A stretch of 61,379 nt of DNA from contig CAZUXY010000027.1 of assembly GCA_964624235.1 (NCBI GenBank), positions 1 to 61,379 of the forward strand, read 5' to 3'. Below the pieces are notes generated by a model, which did no database searches, was not told the DNA's origin, and worked only from the letters and a program-made list of their open reading frames with translations. The first letter of the stretch is position 1; each line of letters opens with the position of its first letter. Below are positions 42,358-51,908 of the stretch, piece after piece. The position numbers were made by a program, and so were the translations under genes. Source of the stretch: CAZUXY01 sp964624235. GTDB taxonomy: Bacteria > Spirochaetota > UBA4802 > UBA5368.

Positions 42358-42933
42358 GTGCTGGCGCTAATCAAAAAAATATTATTTATCGGGGACCATG
42401 TGTGTCCCTGGTGGTTCTCATTTTCCCTGGACAATCTTTTCAGGAAATTTGTCCATGATCCGGAAAAACTGCTGGGAGATTACATCGAAGAGGGGATGAC
42501 CGTTATGGATATCGGATGCGGCCCGGGATATTTTACGGTTCCCATGGCCGTGATGGTCGGCGAGAAGGGGACGGTCATCGCTGTGGATATTCAGCAGAGG
42601 ATGCTGGACCGGATGATGGACCGGGCAAAGAAAGCTGGGGTGACCGACCGGATCGTACCCCGCGAAGCGACCCGGCATTCCCTGGGGATCGACGGGAAAG
42701 CCGACTTTGCCCTCGCATTCTGGATGGTTCACGAAGTGCCGGATAAAAGAGCGTTCTTCGGGAAGGTGCGGGAAGCCATGAAACACGGGGCCTGCCTGCT
42801 TGTTGTAGAGCCCTACGGACATGTTATGCGAAAAACATTCGAGAAAACCATTGATGCCGCCCGTGATGCGGGTTTTACCGTGAAGAAGGGCCCGAAAATA
42901 AGCCTGAGCCGCTCGGCAGAGCTTTATGTCTGA
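42358..42933 (+). CDS. Class I SAM-dependent methyltransferase
   Basis: Predicted 191 residues from GTG 42358, with AGGAGG 9 bases upstream. Motif I MDIGCGPGYFTVPM, the acidic end of strand 2 (VIAVDIQ) and post-motif FALAFWMVHEVPD are clear. The short length and missing substrate domain give no hint of the substrate. It sits 21 bp after the second CDF gene and is likely co-transcribed. A metal or metalloid methylase would fit the context, but no diagnostic Cys residues are present. Confidence 0.85.
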   Translation: MLALIKKILFIGDHVCPWWFSFSLDNLFRKFVHDPEKLLGDYIEEGMTVMDIGCGPGYFTVPMAVMVGEKGTVIAVDIQQRMLDRMMDRAKKAGVTDRIVPREATRHSLGIDGKADFALAFWMVHEVPDKRAFFGKVREAMKHGACLLVVEPYGHVMRKTFEKTIDAARDAGFTVKKGPKISLSRSAELYV

Positions 42934-42970
42934 AACGGAAATACTATAGAAACCATCAGGAAGGTGAATC

Positions 42971-43714
42971 ATGCAGTACACGATCATGATGCTTATGGAA
43001 TATCTTTCAAGGCTCGCACCTGCGCTGGCCATAGGCCTTCTGGTATTTCTGCTGGCCAGGCCGAAATCCTTCGAGCGCATCGTCCTCTACCTGGCTCTTT
43101 TCGTGCTTTTGAGGGATGCCATGACCCCGCTGGGGCTGTGGTCTTTCGGGAGCCGGGCCTTCTTCTGGATACGGATAAACAACGATGTCATTTTTCTGGT
43201 TCTGTTCGGAATTTTCTCGGGGGGTATCGTCGCGGCGATGTACTTTTTCGACCGGGAAAACCGGTGGCTGCTCCAGTTCTTCAGAGGGAATAAAATTACA
43301 GGGTCAATCATCGGAGCAGCAAGTGCGCTGGTGGTGGCGGCGCCGCTTTTTGTAATTTACCGTACTGTTCCCATAGAGGGCCGGGGCGGTATGGTCCCTG
43401 TTGCGGTAATGCCCGGTCTCCTGGTTTTTGCCCTCCTTGGCAACCTGCTTGAGGAGGTGCTTTTCCGCGGCTATATGCTGGGTCTGCTGGAGCGGCGCTT
43501 CAGTCCGGTTAAGGCGGGGGTTCTCTCGGGCGCAGTTTTTGCGTTCTGTCATGTGTTCCTGGCGACGACCGTCACCGGCGTCGGCGCGCCGCTGCTGGTT
43601 TTCACCCTCTGGGAAGGGATCATCGCGGGCATTGTCGGTGTACGGTACGGTATCGTTCCCGCCGCCCTCACCCACGGCGGGGCCGTCTTTCTGCTGTCGT
43701 CAGGGTTGTTTTGA
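42971..43714 (+). CDS. CPBP-family intramembrane metalloprotease
   Basis: Predicted 247 residues; AGGAAGGTG precedes ATG 42971. About eight TM helices. The family's motifs are complete: EEVLFRG (Glu-Glu-x-x-x-Arg), FAFCHVF (Phe-x-x-x-His) and LTHGGAVF (His-x-x-x). Members are Rce1/abortive-infection-type proteases, some of which handle peptides or immunity. It is the last gene of the metal cluster on this strand; a link to metal stress is only positional. Confidence 0.9.
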   Translation: MQYTIMMLMEYLSRLAPALAIGLLVFLLARPKSFERIVLYLALFVLLRDAMTPLGLWSFGSRAFFWIRINNDVIFLVLFGIFSGGIVAAMYFFDRENRWLLQFFRGNKITGSIIGAASALVVAAPLFVIYRTVPIEGRGGMVPVAVMPGLLVFALLGNLLEEVLFRGYMLGLLERRFSPVKAGVLSGAVFAFCHVFLATTVTGVGAPLLVFTLWEGIIAGIVGVRYGIVPAALTHGGAVFLLSSGLF

Positions 43715-43773
43715 TCTTCCGGGGTAATCGCAAACAGTCCAGCTATTGATGGTTTAATGAGATGCCGCGATGT

Positions 43774-44898
43774 TCATTCGACACTTTCAATCCAGCGGAG
43801 TATTTCCTCAATTGCCAGTTCGATATTTCCTACCTGACAGTGCTGTTCCCCTCCTTCTGCTACTGTAAATACCCGTCCGTGTACAGAGCGGGCATTTCGC
43901 AGACTCCTGAAAGCTTTCTTGTAATGATGTATGGGCACCAGGTGGTCCTTTTCCCCCGCCAGCAGCAGAACGTCCTGAGTCACCAGGTGAGCGATGTCCT
44001 CCAGCCGGTGCTCCGAAATCGCCTTGAAAAAATCGAATGGGCTCCCGGTTCCCGTGATGTACAGGCCGTGCGAAATGAACCAGTCAATGAGCTGCTTCTT
44101 CTTTCGGGCGTTTTTCATCATTCCATTGAAGAGCTTCTGCCTGCCGCTTTTTATGAGGTATTTTACCAGAGAGCCTATAGGGAAAGGCATCTTATGCGTG
44201 AATCCGTCCAGGGGGTCGTAGAAGAAATCATAGCATATAACCCGGCTGATCCTTTTTTCGAACGCGGCCGCCCGTGGTGCGAGATACCCTCCCCAGGAAA
44301 TGCCTAACAGCATCGCCCTTTCGAGCTGAAAATAATCGATTACCGAAGAAACCGGTTTCTCCCAGCGATGAGTGAATTTCAGGCCGTTAGAGAGCGCCGT
44401 GCCCTGTCCGGGACCTTCGAAGAGTATTATCGTGTACCCCTTTTCGGCGATGTCTATTGCGACGAGATAAAATTCCTCCATGTAGGAATCATACCCGCCA
44501 TGGACCACGATGGTTTTGTCGGGGTTGCCGGAATTGCCGATCCTCACCGCCGGCAGAAACGTTCCCTCATAAGGGATACGGTAAAATTGCGTATTGCCCT
44601 GTTCCCTGATGACCTTGGAGAAGTGATTCTTGCATTTCTCGAAGGCCCGGGCTTTTTCGGGTACTCCCTCGGGAAGGAAAAACTCGGCCATGCGATAGTA
44701 GAAGGCTGTGTGAAGCAGCCTTTGTTCCTTCTCGGCGGTACGGGCGAGCCGGTCCCACTGGCGGAACCAGCTGTCAAAATCGCTTATGCGCGAACAGATG
44801 GACCGCACCTCTTCCAGACGGGCGGCCCGTTCGCCGTAGGTGAGGATGCGATTCACGGTGAAGTTCATCTGTGGTTCTTCAATGAGATTGTAGAACAT
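43774..44898 (-). CDS. Alpha/beta hydrolase, paralogue of the 36964-38247 product
   Basis: Predicted 374 residues; AGGAGAGGG precedes ATG 44898. The helical N-terminal region of ~110 residues matches the paralogue (FDSWFRQWDRLARTAE), then TIVVHGGYDS, nucleophile elbow GISWGGYLA, acid LAGEKDHLVP, and His in GGEQHCQVGN. Unlike the paralogue it lacks an N-terminal TM segment. It is the last gene of the TetR operon (46894 to 43774). The FrsA/esterase-like fold suggests hydrolysis of an ester, amide or lactone product delivered by the upstream lactonase-like enzyme (inference). Confidence 0.8.
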   Translation of the reverse strand: MFYNLIEEPQMNFTVNRILTYGERAARLEEVRSICSRISDFDSWFRQWDRLARTAEKEQRLLHTAFYYRMAEFFLPEGVPEKARAFEKCKNHFSKVIREQGNTQFYRIPYEGTFLPAVRIGNSGNPDKTIVVHGGYDSYMEEFYLVAIDIAEKGYTIILFEGPGQGTALSNGLKFTHRWEKPVSSVIDYFQLERAMLLGISWGGYLAPRAAAFEKRISRVICYDFFYDPLDGFTHKMPFPIGSLVKYLIKSGRQKLFNGMMKNARKKKQLIDWFISHGLYITGTGSPFDFFKAISEHRLEDIAHLVTQDVLLLAGEKDHLVPIHHYKKAFRSLRNARSVHGRVFTVAEGGEQHCQVGNIELAIEEILRWIESVE

Positions 44899-44913
44899 CG
44901 CCCTGTCCCTCTC

Positions 44914-45744
44914 CTATTGTATTCCGAAGGCGATCAGTGATGGTTCGTGCCCGGGAATGATGTATCCCGGGGCGTCCTTTGTTGCCATCGCCTTCACTTT
45001 CGCGACGCTGTCGTAAAAACCGAAGAGGTCATAAATGATGCTGCTGGGTACCGCCGCTCCCAGGGCGGCCGACGCCGGCGGTATGGCGTGTTTTTCCCCC
45101 TCCATGCCGGTTATCTCCGTGGTGCCGGGAAACGCCATGAAGTTGAACAGACAGAGGTCGCCCAGCAGCACCACAGTGCCCTTTTTCGTGTTGACCGCGA
45201 TCGACTGGCTTCCCAGGCTGTGGCCCGGCGTTTTACAAAGCCTGATCCCGTCGTCAAGTTCCATGTCCCCGTTGATCATTATCGTGTTCAGCGATTTCAG
45301 GGTGCCCGCGATGCCGAAATCGTAATCACCCCGGGGCATCTGCTGTGGAATGGGGTTCATGAAATTGGCCCATTCGTCCTTCTGGAATATGATACGGGAT
45401 TTATTAAAGAGGTGACAGTTCCCGGCGTGGTCGTTATGCAGGTGAGTGAGAATGACCGTGTCGATGTCTTCCGGCTTAAGCCCCTCCTTCCCGAGGGCGG
45501 TTTCAACGAGCCGGCCCCCTCCCTCGGCGGGCAGGGCACCCCATGCCTTCCCGTCGACAATGAAGCCGTCGTTGATGCCGGTATCCACCAGTATGTTCCG
45601 TGCGCTGTCTTGAAGAAGAAAGCCCAGGTACGGGGCGCTCATCGTGAAATCCTCCCGCAGGGGAGGCATCCCGGCCGGCCAGATCATCGAAGCGCTGGCG
45701 GTTATCTTTCCGTAATAGAGCACCTTTATCTGCCATGTTTTCAT
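44914..45744 (-). CDS. Metallo-beta-lactamase-fold hydrolase, AHL-lactonase-like
   Basis: Predicted 276 residues from ATG 45744 (MKTWQIKVLYYGK). A longer in-frame start at 45942 runs inside the cupin gene and is rejected; ATG 45762 lacks a ribosome binding site. The zinc motif is HLHNDHAG (His-x-His-x-Asp-His), with further ligands in PGHSLGSQS, LLGD and PGHEPS. The layout matches the AiiA/AttM lactonase branch. No signal peptide. It lies 15 bp before the alpha/beta hydrolase and 43 bp after the cupin gene. A lactone substrate is likely, but specificity cannot be read. Confidence 0.85.
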   Translation of the reverse strand: MKTWQIKVLYYGKITASASMIWPAGMPPLREDFTMSAPYLGFLLQDSARNILVDTGINDGFIVDGKAWGALPAEGGGRLVETALGKEGLKPEDIDTVILTHLHNDHAGNCHLFNKSRIIFQKDEWANFMNPIPQQMPRGDYDFGIAGTLKSLNTIMINGDMELDDGIRLCKTPGHSLGSQSIAVNTKKGTVVLLGDLCLFNFMAFPGTTEITGMEGEKHAIPPASAALGAAVPSSIIYDLFGFYDSVAKVKAMATKDAPGYIIPGHEPSLIAFGIQ

Positions 45745-45787
45745 GATGGTATTTCCGTCCATTTTTAAAAGATAGCTGACCTGTAGA

Positions 45788-46219
45788 TCAGCACTTGACA
45801 CCCATTTGTTTCTTCGAAGGAACTTCGGGCACGCAGTCGGCCCTGTCCCCGGGACAGTCGATGATGCAGAGCAGCTCCACCGGCTCGTCACCCTCCACGA
45901 CACCCTTGTGCTGTTCGTTCTCGTAGAAGTACACCGTATCACCGGGACCGGCGATTACGGTTTCTCCGTCGCCGTTCTGAAACTTCATTCTACCCTTCAA
46001 TATGTGGGGCGACTGGATATACCGGTGATGGTGGAGCGGCATCAGGTCCAGGGGCAGGCCGGGCTGGAGCGTGTATTTTCTCACGGCATAACGGTGCTGA
46101 TACCGTTCATCCCCTACATCATTGCTGATTATCCACTGGATCATGAACATGCCATCGGGCAGTCCGAATGGTTTGCCGACATCGATCTTTTCGACTTCCT
46201 GTAACTTTCGTACTATCAT
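45788..46219 (-). CDS. Cupin-domain protein
   Basis: Predicted 143 residues from ATG 46219, preceded by GCGGAGG; the upstream in-frame start at 46294 has none. The metal-binding cupin motif is LMPLHHHRYIQ...GRMKF, and the second motif is PGDTVYFYENEQHKG. There is a Cys pair near the C-terminus (CIIDCPGDRADC). Small cupins of this type act as isomerases, dioxygenases or ligand sensors. It is the first enzyme gene after TetR. Confidence 0.8.
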   Translation of the reverse strand: MIVRKLQEVEKIDVGKPFGLPDGMFMIQWIISNDVGDERYQHRYAVRKYTLQPGLPLDLMPLHHHRYIQSPHILKGRMKFQNGDGETVIAGPGDTVYFYENEQHKGVVEGDEPVELLCIIDCPGDRADCVPEVPSKKQMGVKC

Positions 46220-46312
46220 GGTAAACCTCCGCTTTTGTAGAGTATTTGGTCCCGGTGACAGGAATGCCATGATTCCCCATGGGACCGTATGCAAACATTC
46301 GATGTTCCGGAT

Positions 46313-46894
46313 TCAATCCTTTGCAAGCGTGTGCTGCAGTAAGTCGAACAAAACGCCTGTTTCTTTTTCGTCGTCCTCCCTGGTCGTGGTTGGTGGGCAT
46401 GTTCTGGCATAGGAGAAGGACTGAAAGAGTTTAAAAAACATATAGCCGTATAAATTTTCATCGACCTTTCTGAAACGTCCCTGATCGATTCCCTCTTTAA
46501 TGATGCCCGCAATGATACCGGTGATGCCGTTTTCTACAAAACTTGTATATTCGACCTTCATGAAAGGCATGAACAGACTGTCCTGGTCTTTAAGCACCCT
46601 TGTGAGAAAACTATCATCCTTGAAATAACAAAGGGAGATTCTGGCAAGTTCCTTCAGTCGTTCCAGCGGATCCGGAATATCACCCAGCCGTTCGAATATT
46701 ACTTTCCGGGCGGCAAGGGTTTCCCGTATAAAGAGTGCCGAGAATAGATCCTCCTTATCGATAAAATGCTCATAGACGGTCTTTTTCGAGAACTTGCCGT
46801 CCCTGCAGATTTCGTCCAGGGTGGTCTTCTTATACCCGAACCTGTCGAAGCGTTCTTTTGCTATGTCCAGAATCCGCTCTTTTATGTTGTTCAT
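46313..46894 (-). CDS. TetR-family repressor
   Basis: Predicted 193 residues from ATG 46894, preceded by AAAGGTG. The N-terminal helix-turn-helix RFGYKKTTLDEICRDGKFSKKTVYEHFIDKEDLF is typical, followed by a helical ligand domain (residues 70-193). It heads a minus-strand operon with cupin, lactonase-like and alpha/beta hydrolase genes. A perfect inverted repeat covers its own -10, so autoregulation is very likely. The inducer is probably the operon's substrate (inference). Confidence 0.92.
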   Translation of the reverse strand: MNNIKERILDIAKERFDRFGYKKTTLDEICRDGKFSKKTVYEHFIDKEDLFSALFIRETLAARKVIFERLGDIPDPLERLKELARISLCYFKDDSFLTRVLKDQDSLFMPFMKVEYTSFVENGITGIIAGIIKEGIDQGRFRKVDENLYGYMFFKLFQSFSYARTCPPTTTREDDEKETGVLFDLLQHTLAKD

Positions 46895-46923
46895 GGTCAC
46901 CTTTTTAGAAAATCGAATCAGTG

Positions 46924-46952
46924 AACTATAAAACCATTATAGTTTTATAGTT
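46924..46952 (-). promoter_or_regulatory. TetR operator over its own promoter
   Basis: AACTATAAAAC (46924-46934) and GTTTTATAGTT (46942-46952) are perfect 11-bp arms with a 7-base spacer. On the minus strand the spacer contains TATAAT (46941-46936), with TTGCCT 16 bp upstream, so binding blocks the promoter. Confidence 0.85.
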
Positions 46953-47087
46953 TCCAAAGGCAATAATTTTTTTACTGGAATAAAAAAAAGTTTAAAAAAT
47001 GAGATTTAGAATTTAATAATTATTAATGTTTGAATAGTGGCTGTGAAGAATTTTAATTCATGGGAAGGGATAACGATGATTAACCCT

Positions 47088-47735
47088 TCACGCCTTCCCT
47101 TCCGCCTCGGCGTCCAGCCGTTCGAAGAACCTCACCATGAAATCGTGTCGATCCCGCGCGATACGCCGGCCTTCTTCTGTGAGCATTTTTTCCTTTACGT
47201 GTTTCAGCTTCATGGTGAACTCGCGGTAGGCGGTGTCTTCTTCGGAGTAGGCGCTGGTGGCGTGGATGTCGGTGTCGTGGTTATGGAGCTTCGCCCCCAC
47301 TTCGCCGGCGAAGAGAAAGGCGCGGCCGATGCCCACGGCCCCCACCGAGTCCAGCTTGTCGGCGTCGTAAACCACCTTCGCCTCGAGCGTTTCCGGCGCG
47401 TTTTTTCCCCGGTAACGGTGAGTGGCGATGCAGTCGGCGATGTGCCGGGTACGTGTTTCATCAAGGCCGGCTTCTTTCAGGAATTCGCAGGCCATGGCGC
47501 TTCCCAGTTCGGCATGACACCGCGCCCCCCGTGACTCGTCCTGGGTGCCCCGGGCTATATCATGCAGCACCGCCGCCACTTTCACCACGAAGGGATTGGC
47601 CCCCTCCGCGGCGGCGATGCGTCCGGCCGTCATGACCACCCGCTGCACGTGGTCCCAGCCGTGGCTGGGCTTGAGGTTTTTCATCTGCTCCCGGGCGAAG
47701 GCGATTGATTTTTCTATAATGGACTCTTCAAGCAT
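47088..47735 (-). CDS. HD-domain phosphohydrolase
   Basis: Predicted 215 residues. Metal ligands follow the HD pattern: HGWDHVQRV (first His), LHDIA (His-Asp), CHAELGS, and VVYDADKLDSVGAVG (last Asp). Similar to the YedJ/YpgQ group of small HD hydrolases acting on nucleotides or phosphate esters. No regulatory domain. Monocistronic, with a C-terminal charged tail. Substrate unknown. Confidence 0.85.
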   Translation of the reverse strand: MLEESIIEKSIAFAREQMKNLKPSHGWDHVQRVVMTAGRIAAAEGANPFVVKVAAVLHDIARGTQDESRGARCHAELGSAMACEFLKEAGLDETRTRHIADCIATHRYRGKNAPETLEAKVVYDADKLDSVGAVGIGRAFLFAGEVGAKLHNHDTDIHATSAYSEEDTAYREFTMKLKHVKEKMLTEEGRRIARDRHDFMVRFFERLDAEAEGKA

Positions 47736-47987
47736 GCTCTACCTCTTTATTTATAGAAACAACTTTTTCGAACGGCAAAAATGGGATGAAGAGATGATGG
47801 GGATAGAGAGATATCTGCTGGTGGAAGAAGATGATAGCAGAATACAGGGCACACAGCTGCAGCTGGGAACTGCTTCGCTTTTGATTTCAGCGAACTGAAC
47901 TGAACGCATCTCCCCAATCTCTTCTATCTCCATTATCCCCTTTAATCTTTTTGTCTCCTCAATTCCCCTGTTGCTCCTGATTAGGCC

Positions 47988-48668
47988 TTATAAAAAAATG
48001 ATGATCCTCTCCTTCGGTCCGTCGATCCGTGCATAGAGCACCCGCTTTCCCGGATCGTCGGTGCAGTGCTCCCAGCCTCCCACGAAGGCGATGTGCCTTC
48101 CCCGATGCCGGGCCAGGGCCTTTTTCACCCGGCGAACCAGTATGCTTTCCCGCATCGCGCTGACGCGGTCGGTGTTGATATCCTTTGAAAGAGATCGAAA
48201 GGCCGGGGTGTCGCCCCGGGCCAGGAGGGGATCAGAGCCTCCGATAACACGGGCGGCGACGGCCCGTTCCCGCGCATAGCGGTCGTCGTCGATGCCGGCG
48301 GCGGTCTCGATGTTCTTTTTCTTCACGAGCCGCCAGGCGGCGGGATAGCGCAGCAGGGTGACAAGCGAACTGTCGATCAGCCGGTACCGCGCGCCGCTTT
48401 GCCGGCAGTATGCTTTCACCGTCCCGTATTCGCAGGGAAGACCCAGGTAGTTCCGGATGGTGAGAAGCTCACGGTTTTCGGCGACGCCCGTTTTATGGAA
48501 GTTTCTAGAAAATACATACCGGTATATCCTTCCCAGGCTCTGTCGCAAGATCACCGAAAGCATGCTCACTTCCAGGAGAATGATCTCCGGCGCCGCGCTT
48601 TTCAGGGCGCGGGCCAGGTTTTCACGGCCGTCGGGATCGATATGGGAGGTGCCGATGAAAGTGATCAC
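47988..48668 (-). CDS. TraB/GumN-like protein
   Basis: Predicted 226 residues from GTG 48668, 11 bases after the lepA stop. A longer frame starts at 48812, but it lies within lepA. The start VITFIGTSHIDPDGRENLARALKSAAPEIILLEVS has the pattern of the TraB/PrgY/GumN family (Gly-Thr-x-His near the N-terminus, Glu/Val-Glu motif after strand 2). The end HIAFVGGWEHCTDDPGKRVLYARI matches the family's second His motif. The fold may be a metal-dependent protease or EreA-like enzyme. It is co-transcribed with lepA. Confidence 0.55.
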   Translation of the reverse strand: MITFIGTSHIDPDGRENLARALKSAAPEIILLEVSMLSVILRQSLGRIYRYVFSRNFHKTGVAENRELLTIRNYLGLPCEYGTVKAYCRQSGARYRLIDSSLVTLLRYPAAWRLVKKKNIETAAGIDDDRYARERAVAARVIGGSDPLLARGDTPAFRSLSKDINTDRVSAMRESILVRRVKKALARHRGRHIAFVGGWEHCTDDPGKRVLYARIDGPKERIIIFL

Positions 48669-48679
48669 CGGGAAGGCCG

Positions 48680-50476
<1,797 letters not shown>

Positions 50477-50921
50477 AATCTTATTTAATAATGTTAATTT
50501 GCGCCGTCAGGTCTACGACGGTTTTCCACGAAGGTCACAAAGGGCGTATCCCCGGGGGTTTTTGGATATTTCCGCACCGGCCGCGGGTTTAGCAAGCATT
50601 TTTTGGAAGGTGGGCGTCGAAACCTTGAAAATATGCTGGAGGGATCGGTATGTTGTTTTTGTCCTTACTCCTTGACAGTGCCTGAAATATTTTCTATTTT
50701 TTATGGAATTATACAGTATTGGGGATTGGCCACTGAGGCACAGGGGCACGGAGAGAAGCCCGGGTTTTTAATTATGGGGGGATTTCCGTTTTCACGGGAG
50801 TGACGTAGTAAGTCGCTTAAATAATTAAAGAACGTTATCTCCCTCGAAAATATCTCTGTGTCTCCGAGTCTCTGCGGCAAAAATCATTGGAAAACAAACG
50901 TAACGGAAAGTTAAAAATAGT
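50477..50921. repeat. Intergenic region with degenerate dispersed repeats
   Basis: CCACGAAGGTCACAAAGG (50525-50542), CCACTGAGGCACAGGGGCAC (50730-50749) and, inverted, GCCGCAGAGACTCGGAGACA (50858-50877) all belong to one loose pattern, 'CCNCNGAGNCNCNGAGNCAC'. This kind of extragenic sequence recurs in many environmental genomes. It lies between divergent lepA and the M48 protease and would hold both promoters. No gene is visible. Confidence 0.45.
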
Positions 50922-51896
50922 ATGAAGTATAACTTTTACCTCAACGGCGTGATTAAAAATGCCCTGCAATCGGTGTTCCTCATCTTTTTTATGGCTGGCA
51001 CTCTGGCGGCGGTAGGGTACCTGATCGCGGGTGTAACGGGTATTTTTTGGGCCGCGGGGGCAGGGGTGCTTTTTATGGTCTTCGGGCGGCGCATTCCTCC
51101 GCGGATTGCCCTGCGCATGTATAATGCCAGGTTGCTCAACCCCGGCGAGGTGCCCGATCTGTACGAAGTGCTTGCCGGGATTTCTCAAAAAGCGGGCCTT
51201 GCCCGTGTGCCTGAGCTTTATTATATACCTACCCTGGTAATGAACGCCTTTACCGTAGGGAGCAGAGATAACGCGGCAATAGCCGTAACCGACGGGATAG
51301 TCCGCAACCTGGACTGGGACGAACTCACCGCCATCCTTGCGCACGAGGTGAGCCATGTACGGCACAACGATCTGTGGATTATGGGAATGGCCGACAACCT
51401 GAGCCGTTTCACCGGTCTTCTTTCCAACGCGGGTATCATAATGCTGGCAGTGTATCTTCCGGTGATGTGGATTTCCGGCGGTTTCGTGCCTTTCCCGGTT
51501 ATCCTGATCCTGCTGTTCGCGCCCACCCTGAGCCTGCTGCTGCAGCTGGCCATGTCACGTACCCGTGAGTACAATGCCGACCTGAGTGCCGTCAGGCTGA
51601 CCTGCGATCCCCGTTCGCTGGCGCGGGCGCTCGGAAAAGTAGAGGAATACCAGGTTAAACCGTGGGACGTGCTGTTCATGCCGGGAAGAAAAATCCCCGC
51701 GCCCTCGGTTCTGCGGACGCACCCCCATACGGCGAAACGCGTTCGAAAGCTCATGGCCATGGAGGCCGAAGTCGCCGTCATGGCGGCCAAAGGCGCCGTG
51801 CCGTCCTTCTGCGCCGGGTACGGGAGCCCGCTGCCGGAACGCCTGGCTCGTGTCACCAGGAAACCAGGCTGGCGTATAACGGGGCTTTGGCACTGA
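50922..51896 (+). CDS. M48-family membrane zinc metalloprotease (HtpX-like)
   Basis: Predicted 324 residues. Two N-terminal TM segments (residues about 18-58), the zinc motif AHEVSHVRHND (HExxH), two further TM segments (residues about 165-205), then SRTREYNADLSAV, whose Glu completes the zinc site. This is the HtpX layout: a cytoplasm-facing protease for misfolded membrane proteins. It has a ~75-residue C-terminal tail. Divergent from lepA. Confidence 0.88.
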   Translation: MKYNFYLNGVIKNALQSVFLIFFMAGTLAAVGYLIAGVTGIFWAAGAGVLFMVFGRRIPPRIALRMYNARLLNPGEVPDLYEVLAGISQKAGLARVPELYYIPTLVMNAFTVGSRDNAAIAVTDGIVRNLDWDELTAILAHEVSHVRHNDLWIMGMADNLSRFTGLLSNAGIIMLAVYLPVMWISGGFVPFPVILILLFAPTLSLLLQLAMSRTREYNADLSAVRLTCDPRSLARALGKVEEYQVKPWDVLFMPGRKIPAPSVLRTHPHTAKRVRKLMAMEAEVAVMAAKGAVPSFCAGYGSPLPERLARVTRKPGWRITGLWH

Positions 51897-51908
51897 GGGG
51901 GCGGCGTA

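Noticed and set aside
47545..47898. 117-codon plus-strand frame over the HD gene start
   Set aside because: It overlaps the conserved HD-domain coding region and lacks a ribosome binding site.
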